From positions 517,277 to 581,276 of the forward strand of contig NZ_AUDI01000004.1 of assembly GCF_000425385.1 (NCBI RefSeq): 64,000 bases of DNA. Reading direction: 5' to 3'. Below, piece after piece: positions 1 through 5,953 of this stretch. Both the position numbers and the translations under genes were made by a program. Each line of letters opens with the position of its first letter. Position 1 is the stretch's first letter. Origin of the DNA: Pseudoduganella violaceinigra DSM 15887. Its GTDB lineage: Bacteria; Pseudomonadota; Gammaproteobacteria; Burkholderiales; Burkholderiaceae_D. The notes beneath the pieces were generated by a model that did no database searches, was not told where the DNA came from, and worked only from the letters and a program-made list of their open reading frames with translations.

Positions 1-885
1 GGGAAGCGAAGCGCCGACTTGATTGCCGTAATCGGGAAAGATGTTGACCAACTGTCGGGGCGAGATATCCAGACGGCGCGAAAGATGCGTCAGCGCGAGT
101 TGGCTCGCTTGATGGGGGACTACGGCCGCCAGATCCTTCATCCGCACACCGGCATTCGCGAGCAGCTTGTCGGTAAAATCCGGCAGCGCTTCGGATGCAA
201 GCTTGAACACCGACTTGCCGTCCATCTGGAATACGGTGAGCGACGCGAAAGGCTGGTCCAGCTCGCGGCGCGGATGGTAACGCGAACCGCCAGCGGGGAT
301 TCGGCAGTGGTGGACGCCCTTGGACAAGGTTTCGATCTTCGACGACAAGATGGCGGACTCGCCACCTTCTTCCGTGCGCCGAATGACGGCCGCAGCAGCG
401 CCATCGCCGAAGATTCCGCCCTCGCGCAGATTGCTCCAGTTGATGCCGAATGTCGCAATATCCGACGATACGAGGAGGACATGTCGATAGCGGCCAGCCT
501 CGACCAGATAACTCATCGTGTCCAACGCTGCCAGGAAGGATAGGCAGCTCGCATTGATGTCAAACGTCGTTGTGCGCTGCGCCGACAGTCCTAGCTCGGC
601 ATGAATCAATGCGGCGTTGTATGGCAGGGATTGGTCCATCGTGGCGGAGGCGGCGACGATGCAGTCAATGTCGTCCCAGTCCAGACCGGCGTCCTCCATC
701 GCCCGCCGACAGGCTTGCGCGGCAAGCTCGGCTGCGGTTTCGGTGGTGGACAGGAAGCGGCGGCGCACCCCGGTTTGCCTCAGGGACGTTCCCGGAGACA
801 AGCGCAAGCGCTCGTCCAGTTGCTGGCTGCTCGTTGCTTGCGCTGGCACGGCCATTCCCGTGCCAGCAATTTGTATCGATCTCAT
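1..885 (-). CDS. 3-oxoacyl-ACP synthase III-like protein (partial, runs off left edge)
   Basis: Thiolase-fold condensing enzyme of the FabH/KAS III superfamily, which normally joins an acyl-CoA starter to malonyl-ACP. The 295 visible residues show the Cys-His-Asn triad: Cys114 in INASCLSFL, His258 in VVPHQAS and Asn288 in DYGNQVGAS. GIFGDGAAAA near residue 157 is the conserved glycine-rich segment. The ATG at 885 begins MRSIQIAGTG, a typical family start. About 25-40 C-terminal residues are missing beyond the window edge. The family includes housekeeping FabH and specialised relatives for secondary lipids or natural products; neighbours needed to choose are outside the window. Family call is firm; the substrate is unknown. 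Confidence 0.88.
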   Translation of the reverse strand, partial: MRSIQIAGTGMAVPAQATSSQQLDERLRLSPGTSLRQTGVRRRFLSTTETAAELAAQACRRAMEDAGLDWDDIDCIVAASATMDQSLPYNAALIHAELGLSAQRTTTFDINASCLSFLAALDTMSYLVEAGRYRHVLLVSSDIATFGINWSNLREGGIFGDGAAAAVIRRTEEGGESAILSSKIETLSKGVHHCRIPAGGSRYHPRRELDQPFASLTVFQMDGKSVFKLASEALPDFTDKLLANAGVRMKDLAAVVPHQASQLALTHLSRRLDISPRQLVNIFPDYGNQVGASLP

Positions 886-1343
886 GTTCCGCGCTCTGTG
901 GGGTTCTCGCTTTGGCGTTGTTGCCTAACGGAACTTTATCTTAAAGCATTAAGGATGAAATGAAAGTCTCTTTGATACTGATATTGTATTGTTAGCTGAT
1001 TGGTATCGATTTGTGATGCGTTAGTCGAGCGCCGGGTCATCAGTTCGGCAGGCCGCAAGGGGGCGCATGCGCTTTCCGATTCGTTCTGCTATTGCAACCG
1101 GGCCGCCATTGATACTCGGTGCCAGCAAGCGAAGTGGAAGTCAATTTCCGACAGAACTGGCATCGCTAAATCGGCAGGAGGCGCGGTGACGTTTTCGGCT
1201 GCTGGGCCGATGAATTGGCGGGGTATGGAAGTAGCGTGGTAATGCTCTTGAAGCACCGTAGCAAAAGAATCGCAGGCAGTCGGAAGATGCGCTAAAACTG
1301 TTCGGTTTTATATGGTTGTGTCAAGTGAGCTGCCGCTTCTCGC
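886..1343. other. Intergenic region between KAS III-like gene and cassette array
   Basis: No convincing gene. A frame of about 80 codons on the plus strand (1000-1242) has no recognisable motif or ribosome binding site and is probably chance. The minus-strand promoter of the KAS III-like gene should lie in the AT-rich part near 900-1000. No attC-like fold was recognised here, so the cassette array appears to end at its left with the 1344-1562 cassette. Confidence 0.5.
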
Positions 1344-1562
1344 TCATTCCGAACGGTTTCCGCCCATCGAAGGAGATTGGGCTTGAATCTCAGGACATGG
1401 AGTTGCGCCCTCCAGCCACCATTTCTCTTTGTTCTCTTCTGGGAGAAAGTAGCTGGTTTCAAACCCGTACGCGTAATAGCCCGAGTATGTGCTTCGTTCT
1501 GATTCGGCATAACCACAAGAGACGAGGCAAAACAGGGTGAGGAAGCCTGGGAAGATCTTCAT
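1344..1562 (-). CDS. Small putative lipoprotein (terminal cassette)
   Basis: 72-residue protein starting MKIFPGFLTLFCLVSC, a hydrophobic signal followed by a lipobox-like LVSC, so a lipidated or exported protein is predicted. The middle part (SGYYAYGFETSYF, then EKWWLEG) resembles a type of small lipoprotein common in integron cassettes. The last 20 residues after WWLEG look unlike that family, and the neighbouring frame continues open, so a frameshift or truncation at the 3' end is possible. The ATG lies 5 bp from the attC at 1567-1638. No attC is recognisable downstream, so this is the last unit of the array. Function unknown. Confidence 0.6.
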   Translation of the reverse strand: MKIFPGFLTLFCLVSCGYAESERSTYSGYYAYGFETSYFLPEENKEKWWLEGATPCPEIQAQSPSMGGNRSE

Positions 1563-1566
1563 TGAG

Positions 1567-1638
1567 TTCCAACGTGTGCGATAACCGGTGGCTGGAGCGC
1601 GCAGCGCGTAAGCCGTCCGGTTGATTAAGAGGTTAGGC
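1567..1638 (-). repeat. attC site 1
   Basis: 72 bp. On the minus strand it runs from R'' GCCTAAC to a degenerate R' GTTGGAA. The inner arms TCAACCGGACGGCT and AGCCACCGGTTA pair with an unpaired extra base, and a GC-rich palindromic centre lies between them. The unusual R' sequence may weaken recombination here. Confidence 0.85.
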
Positions 1639-1641
1639 GAA

Positions 1642-1932
1642 TTACTCATAGATTTTGCCGCAGTAAAGGAAAACTGCAAACCGCTTCCAGTAGTTAGATT
1701 CAGGAATACCTTGTTTGACACCGAAGTCGGTCGACTCGGCCCAAGCCGCAGCGCCTTCAAGGAACGTCTCAATTGTCAGATTTTCCCACCCGTTCGCGCT
1801 CGCCGCGTAGGGCGACGAAGGTTCAGCCGCTTCCTTAGCCAGGCAATCCAAACGATCAGCGCGAAGCGCATGAACGAATTCGAGGAACGAATTTGAGTCC
1901 GTTACCTTTTCAAGGAGTTCGTGAAGTTCCAA
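1642..1932 (-). CDS. DUF7660 family protein (integron cassette)
   Basis: 96-residue acidic cytoplasmic protein. I recognise the family from its ends: ELHELLEKVTDSNSFLEFV at the start, then PSSPYAASANGWENLTIETF and a closing FAVFLYCGKIYE. The DUF7660 family is often carried on integron cassettes, and its molecular role is not known to me. The start appears to be TTG at 1932, four bases from the R' box of attC 2, with no ribosome binding site. The stop lies three bases before the R'' box of attC 1, as expected for a cassette gene. Confidence 0.82.
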   Translation of the reverse strand: MELHELLEKVTDSNSFLEFVHALRADRLDCLAKEAAEPSSPYAASANGWENLTIETFLEGAAAWAESTDFGVKQGIPESNYWKRFAVFLYCGKIYE

Positions 1933-1937
1933 AGTAT

Positions 1938-1994
1938 GCCTAACGTGTTGAATTCAGCGGCGCCGTAGGCGTCCGCTGGAATGAGCTGTTATGC
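1938..1994 (-). repeat. attC site 2
   Basis: 57 bp, R'' GCATAAC to R' GTTAGGC on the minus strand. Inner arms CCAGCGGACGCC and GGCGCCGCTGAA pair around a very short loop. It belongs to the same short subfamily as the site at 2831-2887. Confidence 0.9.
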
Positions 1995-2001
1995 GATTGC
2001 G

Positions 2002-2367
2002 TCATGCCAATTTCAAAAGCTCTATCACGAGTTGATCCAGTCCTTCCGCTCGTTCGCCGTACGTTGGCGCATTTGCGATGCGCTTGAGTTCTGGCTGAAG
2101 CAGCACAATTAGTTCTTTAGAGTTCACAACAACACCACTAACGAGACTCGATTTCCAGGTGTCGTCGCTGGATTCGAGTACAAGGCGAATGCCCGGCGCC
2201 ACAATACTGCCAGCACTTGCCAAGAATGGAGCAAGAACTCGCGCGACAGGCCAATTTAAGTCCTGCACCCATTCCAGTAGGCCCGGGTCAGTCGCATCCC
2301 CCGAGGCTACTATTTCTTGAACAGTACTCGTATCGAACTTATCAGCGGGCATCATCGTAGTGGGCAT
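2002..2367 (-). CDS. DUF5071 domain-containing protein (integron cassette)
   Basis: 121 residues. The pattern KFDTSTVQEI, LLEWVQDLNWPVA, a central DDTWK and a C-terminal RIANAPT identifies DUF5071, a small helical-repeat-like domain of unknown function in bacterial cytoplasmic proteins. The ATG at 2367 is formed by the R' box itself (GTTATGC). Two further ATGs at codons 5 and 6 are also possible starts, since family members often begin close to the KFDT motif. The upstream cassette gene reads through its attC and overlaps this start by 16 bp, which could couple translation. Family call is good; function unknown. Confidence 0.82.
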   Translation of the reverse strand: MPTTMMPADKFDTSTVQEIVASGDATDPGLLEWVQDLNWPVARVLAPFLASAGSIVAPGIRLVLESSDDTWKSSLVSGVVVNSKELIVLLQPELKRIANAPTYGERAEGLDQLVIELLKLA

Positions 2368-2819
2368 AACGTGACAAGTAACCGGCTGCCGGAACGCGCA
2401 GCGGGGAGGCAGTCCGGTTGACTGCATTGGTAGGCCTTTTCAATTTTTTCATGCTGCCCCACCAACATAGATTGCTCTTCGAGCGTCGGCCAACGCTCCT
2501 CATTGAATTCGAAAGTGGCATACAAAAAGTTCGAGCGAAAGCTCTCCAGTCCTTTGTCCGGAAAAGTATCTCGCAGCCATTCAAGTCGGGTCCAGAACGC
2601 GCTCTCGTCAAAACCTTCAAAATCAATCGCAGAAAACAAGGCGAGGTTGTGTAGCCAGTCTGCGATACCCCCCGCAATTCGAATACTATCCTGCTCCCGA
2701 AGCCAATACATCGGATTCCATCGCTCCCACCATCGAAGCCCGATGGAGGCAACGGGTCGTATGCAAAGTGCGCCGTGGTAGATCAAGTACCGATATGCGT
2801 ATTTTCTTGCTGCGTCCAT
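2352..2819 (-). CDS. Hypothetical cassette protein with read-through into attC
   Basis: 155 residues. The first ~130 form a compact, Trp-rich soluble protein (GLRWWERWNPMYWL, GGIADWLHNLALFSAIDF, EGFDESAFWTRLEWLR) of a kind seen in other integron cassettes, with no known function. The frame then continues through attC 3, adding about 25 residues. The reason is visible: the R'' box is GCCTACC rather than GCCTAAC, changing the in-frame GCC TAA into GCC TAC. The frame finally stops at TGA inside the start region of the next cassette gene. The tail is probably not part of the ancestral protein. Confidence 0.75.
   Translation of the reverse strand: MDAARKYAYRYLIYHGALCIRPVASIGLRWWERWNPMYWLREQDSIRIAGGIADWLHNLALFSAIDFEGFDESAFWTRLEWLRDTFPDKGLESFRSNFLYATFEFNEERWPTLEEQSMLVGQHEKIEKAYQCSQPDCLPAARSGSRLLVTLCPLR
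2364..2435 (-). repeat. attC site 3 (mutated R'' box)
   Basis: 72 bp. R' is a normal GTTATGC, but R'' is GCCTACC, breaking the AAC core that integrase recognition requires. The inner arms TCAACCGGACTGCC and GGCAGCCGGTTA are intact. The site may be recombination-deficient, fusing its two neighbouring cassettes into one mobile unit. Confidence 0.85.
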
Positions 2820-2830
2820 CGCCGGATAAG

Positions 2831-2887
2831 GTCTAACGTGGCTGTTCAGCGGCGCCGGTAGGCGTCCGCTGGAACTGGAGGTTATGC
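2831..2887 (-). repeat. attC site 4
   Basis: 57 bp, R'' GCATAAC to R' GTTAGAC on the minus strand, with inner arms CCAGCGGACGCC and GGCGCCGCTGAA. Very close to attC site 2 in sequence, so the two cassettes may come from the same integron lineage. Confidence 0.9.
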
Positions 2888-2906
2888 CAAAGCGTTATTG
2901 TAAGGG

Positions 2907-3182
2907 TCATCGGGTTTGGCGACGGAATACCTGGTTAAGGAGCGGCAAGCGAATCTCAGATATGTTGGGGTTGTGCTTGAACTCTTTGATCTGGCGCAGC
3001 TCGTACAAGTAACGATCCCAGAAAGAATTCCACTTCTTTGTTTTCTTCGGAGACGGGACATGAAGCTTCCAATGCACACGAACGCTCTCGCGACCGCAAA
3101 GCGGGCAAAAGAAAGCCTCGATGTTTTGATCTTTGCGTTGAAGTTTGCGGCAATGGAGGCACGCGAATGTTCGATTACTCAT
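2907..3182 (-). CDS. Small zinc-ribbon protein (integron cassette)
   Basis: 91 residues starting MSNRTFACLHC at the ATG 4 bp from the attC 5 R' box. Two knuckles, CLHC near residue 8 and CPLC near residue 31, form a probable four-cysteine zinc ribbon. A basic, aromatic-rich region (PSPKKTKKW, FWDRYLYELRQIKEF) follows and the protein ends LPLLNQVFRRQTR. It could bind nucleic acid or protein, but no specific function can be assigned. No ribosome binding site is visible, typical of cassette genes that depend on upstream transcription. Confidence 0.72.
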   Translation of the reverse strand: MSNRTFACLHCRKLQRKDQNIEAFFCPLCGRESVRVHWKLHVPSPKKTKKWNSFWDRYLYELRQIKEFKHNPNISEIRLPLLNQVFRRQTR

Positions 3183-3451
3183 GATGCATAACGTGATGTT
3201 AACCGGCGGCTGGAGCGCGCAGCGCGGAAGCCGTCCGGTTGAACCTGATGTTGGGCACCGCGCGTGAACTTGCCACGAATGCCCACCGTTTGCGCGTCCG
3301 CGCCAGCGCCCGCACGAACGGCAGCATACCGCACCGCAAGGCGCTTGCCAACGGACGCAGCGCCGCCAGCGGCCCAAACTCCAGCGCTTGTGGCGGCGGC
3401 TGATTTGCCGGATGCCTTGCAGCTAAGCGGAGTGGCGAGGACAACGGTCAT
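3179..3451 (-). CDS. Doubtful ORF of duplicated cassette, copy A
   Basis: A 90-codon frame beginning MTVVLATPLSCKASGKSAAA, low in complexity and reading through the whole attC 5 without a stop. Other frames on both strands are also open across this GC-rich unit, so openness is not evidence of coding. Comparison with copy B (3448-3729) shows that most differences change the encoded residue in either strand's frame, against purifying selection on a protein. The cassette may be non-coding or carry a promoter or RNA. Listed because cassettes normally hold one gene. Confidence 0.25.
   Translation of the reverse strand: MTVVLATPLSCKASGKSAAATSAGVWAAGGAASVGKRLAVRYAAVRAGAGADAQTVGIRGKFTRGAQHQVQPDGFRAARSSRRLTSRYAS
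3186..3256 (-). repeat. attC site 5
   Basis: 71 bp, R'' GCCCAAC to R' GTTATGC on the minus strand. Inner arms TCAACCGGACGGCT and AGCCGCCGGTTAA enclose a GC palindrome. The inner 60 bp are the same as in attC 6, reflecting duplication of the neighbouring cassette. Confidence 0.92.
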
Positions 3452-3729
3452 GTTGAATGCGAGGCCCAACGTGATGTTAACCGGCGGCTGGAGCGCGCAG
3501 CGCGGAAGCCGTCCGGTTGAACCTGATGTTGGACACCGCGCGTGAACTTGCCACGAATGCCCACCGTTTGCGCGTCCGCGCCAGCGCCCGCACGAACGGA
3601 AGCATACCCTACCGCTAGGCGCTTGCCACAGGACGCAGCGCCGCCAGCGGCCCAAACGCCAGCGCTTGTGGCGGCGGCTGATTTGCCGGATGCCTTGCAG
3701 CTAAGCGGAGTGGCGAGGACAAAGGTCAT
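3448..3729 (-). CDS. Doubtful ORF of duplicated cassette, copy B
   Basis: 93-codon frame beginning MTFVLATPLSCKASGKSAAA, the second copy of the cassette described at 3179-3451. It too runs through its attC (site 6). Differences from copy A cluster around 3600-3640 and include non-conservative changes in every reading frame. Coding status is doubtful. Confidence 0.25.
   Translation of the reverse strand: MTFVLATPLSCKASGKSAAATSAGVWAAGGAASCGKRLAVGYASVRAGAGADAQTVGIRGKFTRGVQHQVQPDGFRAARSSRRLTSRWASHST
3464..3534 (-). repeat. attC site 6
   Basis: 71 bp, R'' GTCCAAC to R' GTTGGGC on the minus strand. Apart from the core boxes it matches attC 5, so the whole cassette plus attC was duplicated in tandem. 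Confidence 0.92.
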
Positions 3730-3741
3730 GTTCAATGCGGG

Positions 3742-3834
3742 GCCCAACGTGGAGCTAACCGGCCGCCGGAGCCGAAGGCGGAGGGAACCGAAATGCGCAG
3801 CATTTCGGCGGTCCGGTTGAGCGAAGGGTTATGC
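3742..3834 (-). repeat. attC site 7
   Basis: 93 bp, the longest of the array; R'' GCATAAC to R' GTTGGGC on the minus strand. It carries the TCAACCGGACCGCC/GGCGGCCGGTTAG arms and two extra small palindromes in the centre (GAAATGC/GCATTTC and GCCTTCGGC). Confidence 0.9.
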
Positions 3835-3835
3835 C

Positions 3836-4363
3836 TCATTGCAGCCACTTGACCTCAAGGTTGTTCATAAAAAGCGCAATGATCTCTTGATCGTATGTGA
3901 TGACCGTTCGGGTCACCGCATCGTTGACGACTCGCCACTCAGCAACGAAGTTGCCAGCGCCATCAGAGAACACTCCGCGAAAGGCGCAAATGTCTTTCAC
4001 TAAGCAACTGCCTCCAAAGTAGCGGACTGGTTTTCCCTCGTGCTTTGTTAGATGGCGATCGCCCCACGCGTTGAACATTTGCGTGGTGTCGAGTTTCAGC
4101 GACTTCCCGTCGACCACGACGGTAAGGCTTTTGACATACGTCGAGGGAATACCACAGTCCGTGCCAAAAGGAATGCGACCATCAACCAGGCATGGTGAGC
4201 TATCGGAGTATTTCAGCTTGCTCTCTGAAAACGGAGCCTCAACTATTGTTACTTTGTGGCCGGACGGAAGCTTGAACGATGCAGTGCTGTCAGCCCCCAA
4301 GACAGACGCGGGGGCAAGAAAAAATGCAGTACAAGCGACAAGGATGCGAGTTCTATGAGGCAT
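3836..4363 (-). CDS. Secreted hypothetical protein (integron cassette)
   Basis: 175 residues. The N-terminus (MPHRTRILVACTAFFLAPAS, then VLGADS) is a clear Sec signal peptide, so a periplasmic or secreted location is predicted. The mature part has four cysteines (SPCLV, TDCGIP, GSCLV, DICAF) that may form two disulfides, and a repetitive beta-strand-like pattern; no known domain is recognised. The ATG at 4363 lies inside the R' box of attC 8 (GTTATGC), and the stop is adjacent to the attC 7 R'' box, so the gene fills its cassette exactly. Confidence 0.75.
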   Translation of the reverse strand: MPHRTRILVACTAFFLAPASVLGADSTASFKLPSGHKVTIVEAPFSESKLKYSDSSPCLVDGRIPFGTDCGIPSTYVKSLTVVVDGKSLKLDTTQMFNAWGDRHLTKHEGKPVRYFGGSCLVKDICAFRGVFSDGAGNFVAEWRVVNDAVTRTVITYDQEIIALFMNNLEVKWLQ

Positions 4364-4431
4364 AACGTTGGACGTAACCGGCCGCTGCGGCGCGAAGCGA
4401 TGCAGTGGTCCGGTTGACGGAATTGTTGGGC
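4360..4431 (-). repeat. attC site 8
   Basis: 72 bp, R'' GCCCAAC to R' GTTATGC on the minus strand, with arms TCAACCGGACCACTGC and GCAGCGGCCGGTTAC around a short GC-rich centre (GCTTCGCGC). First attC of the array in reading order. Confidence 0.9.
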
Positions 4432-4447
4432 ATAGGGATCAGCGTTC

Positions 4448-4654
4448 TCATCCGCGTTCAAAATGTACCCAAAAATGATTGTTGGGACAGTAAAGGCCCA
4501 GCGCTTTCTTATACTTGATAATGTCTTCTACCGTTAGCACAACTATTACGGTTTCACTGCATTTTGGACAGATGACTTTCAGCTGGCCAGCGGAGTACTC
4601 GTTCACAATTCGGATTTTGGTCTTGAGCGTCCCATCGTAGACGATCTCTTCCAT
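4448..4654 (-). CDS. Small zinc-ribbon-like protein (first cassette)
   Basis: 68 residues beginning MEEIVYDGTLKTKIRIVNEY. CPKC near residue 30 and YCPNNH near residue 55 suggest a zinc ribbon with a Cys-Cys-Cys-His ligand set. It lies immediately downstream of the right-hand boundary of the array, so it would be the first cassette and, in an active integron, the one nearest to the cassette promoter. No function can be assigned. Confidence 0.68.
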   Translation of the reverse strand: MEEIVYDGTLKTKIRIVNEYSAGQLKVICPKCSETVIVVLTVEDIIKYKKALGLYCPNNHFWVHFERG

Positions 4655-4674
4655 CGATATCTCAATCTAAGTAA

Positions 4675-4681
4675 GCCCAAC
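4675..4681 (-). other. R'-type core box at right boundary of the cassette array
   Basis: GTTGGGC on the minus strand, 21 bp before the start of the first cassette gene. No R'' partner with an attC fold lies to its right, so this is either the insertion point of an attI site or a half-lost attC. Without an integrase nearby the two cannot be told apart. Confidence 0.55.
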
Positions 4682-4688
4682 GTAAAGT

Positions 4689-4981
4689 AGACGTCAATTT
4701 GACTTTTTTGCAAATTTTACCACGACGTATAAACGCGGCTTGCCGAATCTCCTCAGCGGGCACGCACGTACCGGGATGTGAATATAAAACCTCCCAAAAC
4801 CTGCAGAACTTCTTCATTTCGCCAAATAAAACCGAAGTTGCTCGACCATGTGCACGCGGTTATACCGGATTCTTCGTTGCAGCATTCGAACTTCGCCGGA
4901 ATTCGTGGACTAGTTGGGCACGTTACCTTCTTCACGAAGAACGCCATCCGGGCAAAATGGGTAAAGGGAAAATTGACGTCT
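4689..4981. repeat. 12-bp perfect inverted repeat bounding a 293-bp segment
   Basis: AGACGTCAATTT at 4689-4700 is repeated inverted as AAATTGACGTCT at 4970-4981. The repeats bound a segment just outside the cassette array. No matching target duplication is evident. It could be the ends of a small non-autonomous element, regulator sites or chance. Confidence 0.35.
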
Positions 4982-5199
4982 GGGCCATAGCCAATCTCTT
5001 GCGGCACCGCTACCAATGAGTGCTGCTTTACAGGACGAACAGGATGCCGGTCAATGCAGCCCGATCCCAGATGGATTTTCTCCCCGGATAGTGAAGCGAC
5101 CTGGATGGGATTGCGGGAGTAGCGCTTCAATTCCTGGCCACAGTTCGTCGTCGGAAGTCTGTTTTCCCATCTGTTTGCTCCGTTCGTCATAATGAGCAC
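4753..5199 (-). pseudogene. Possible frameshifted hypothetical gene beside the array
   Basis: A 148-codon open frame, beginning MLIMTNGANRWENR and ending FIFTSRYVRAR, overlaps a second open frame (5051-5281) starting MGKQTSDDELWPGIEALLP that looks more protein-like at its N-terminus. The two could be halves of one gene broken by a frameshift around 5070-5100. The distal part holds cysteines in VTCPTSP and FECCNEE but no recognised domain. The region is less GC-rich than the chromosomal operons. Real coding status is uncertain. Confidence 0.3.
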
Positions 5200-5326
5200 A
5201 GTGAACAGGTATCTTGACGAGTGGGAGGAGGGCTGTGGTTATCTTGAAGTGTCTTTTAGGGACTCTTGTTTGTTCTCGCAAGAAATACTGGCGGCAATCT
5301 ACCGTCTGCGAACTTATTCAACAGGA

Positions 5327-5770
5327 ATGATCGTGAAATCGAAATTTGGCGTTCGTGCACTATTCGTTTGCTTTGCTTTTGCTTTAACCGTTACTGGATT
5401 CCTCGTTTGGGCAAAAGCAGCGTATGGCCAACCGGAGGCTATATCGGTAGCAAAGACCTTTTTGCTCAGATTGCAAAGCGGTGATTTTGAAAGTGCCCAT
5501 GAGCTGACAACCAAGAAAGGATACGTCGGCAAGACCGCAGCAGAACTGCGCGAGTTCTCCCAGCGGCACACTTGCTTCAGCGGGCGATTTGTTTCGACCT
5601 TTCCTAGACAGACCAATGGAAACCGGCTGCGCAGGTTGTTCCGTGGTCAAGACGTCGATATGGACGAAGTCAATGTCGAATTTGAGGGCACGTGCTTACT
5701 GGGTGTCAGGTTGCGGCGAACGTCGGACAAGGCATGGAGGGTTTTCTATTTCGCCAGTCATGCCGGATAG
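5327..5770 (+). CDS. Hypothetical exported or membrane-anchored protein
   Basis: 147 residues from the ATG at 5327. MIVKSKFGVRALFVCFAFAL and the following residues form a charged N-terminus and one hydrophobic segment, a signal peptide or membrane anchor, ahead of a soluble domain (KTFLLRLQSGDFESAHELTT, LREFSQRHTCFSGRF, VEFEGTCLLGVRLRR). The helical start followed by strands is reminiscent of small periplasmic NTF2-like or DUF4878 proteins, but no motif settles this. An upstream in-frame ATG at 5192 would add 45 residues before the signal and is less likely. The spacer to the next operon is 183 bp. Confidence 0.6.
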   Translation: MIVKSKFGVRALFVCFAFALTVTGFLVWAKAAYGQPEAISVAKTFLLRLQSGDFESAHELTTKKGYVGKTAAELREFSQRHTCFSGRFVSTFPRQTNGNRLRRLFRGQDVDMDEVNVEFEGTCLLGVRLRRTSDKAWRVFYFASHAG

Positions 5771-5953
5771 TTGAGTAGCGCAGCCAGCCCACACGCTGAC
5801 AAGCCGCTTAAAGTGGATGGGCGGAACCGATGAAGCTTACCCTCACCCAAAAGAGGTAGGCGGGGCACCCCCGGATGGGCGATTTAGAGCAGCGCATCGT
5901 TGGCTATTCTTCTTCTTGTGATTACAACCCCACAAGAAAGAAAGGCCAACACC

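Larger units (their letters stand above)
1344..4681 (-). mobile_element. Integron cassette array without integrase (CALIN)
   Basis: Nine short cassette units, all read on the minus strand, are separated by eight imperfect inverted repeats of 57-93 bp. Each repeat is bounded by R''-type (RYYYAAC, e.g. GCCCAAC, GCATAAC, GCCTAAC) and R'-type (GTTRRRY-like, e.g. GTTATGC, GTTAGGC, GTTGGGC) core boxes. Inner arms of the TCAACCGG/CCGGTTA or CCAGCGG/CCGCTGAA kind complete the typical attC fold. Cassette genes start within a few bases of an R' box and usually lack ribosome binding sites. An integrase gene would be expected to the right, divergent from the array, but none was recognised between 4682 and 5954. 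The array therefore fits a cluster of attC sites lacking an integron-integrase, a remnant or a satellite of an integron elsewhere. Confidence 0.88.

Noticed and set aside
924..997. GCCTAAC and GTTAGCT about 70 bp apart, resembling attC ends
   Set aside because: The intervening AT-rich sequence has no pairable inner arms.
1000..1242. 80-codon plus-strand frame between the KAS III gene and the cassette array
   Set aside because: No ribosome binding site, no recognisable motif, composition of random sequence.
3186..3534. Repeated 70-bp units considered as a CRISPR array
   Set aside because: Only two copies, with attC architecture and a duplicated 200-bp interior, not short repeats with unique spacers.
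4675..4920. GTTGGGC and GCCCAAC on the minus strand, 246 bp apart, as a long attC
   Set aside because: Too long and without inner arms or a palindromic centre; the right-hand box is probably chance.
4699..5019. Plus-strand frame at the place where an integron integrase would be expected
   Set aside because: The translation has no tyrosine-recombinase motifs (no RHRY pattern), so it is not an intI remnant I can defend.
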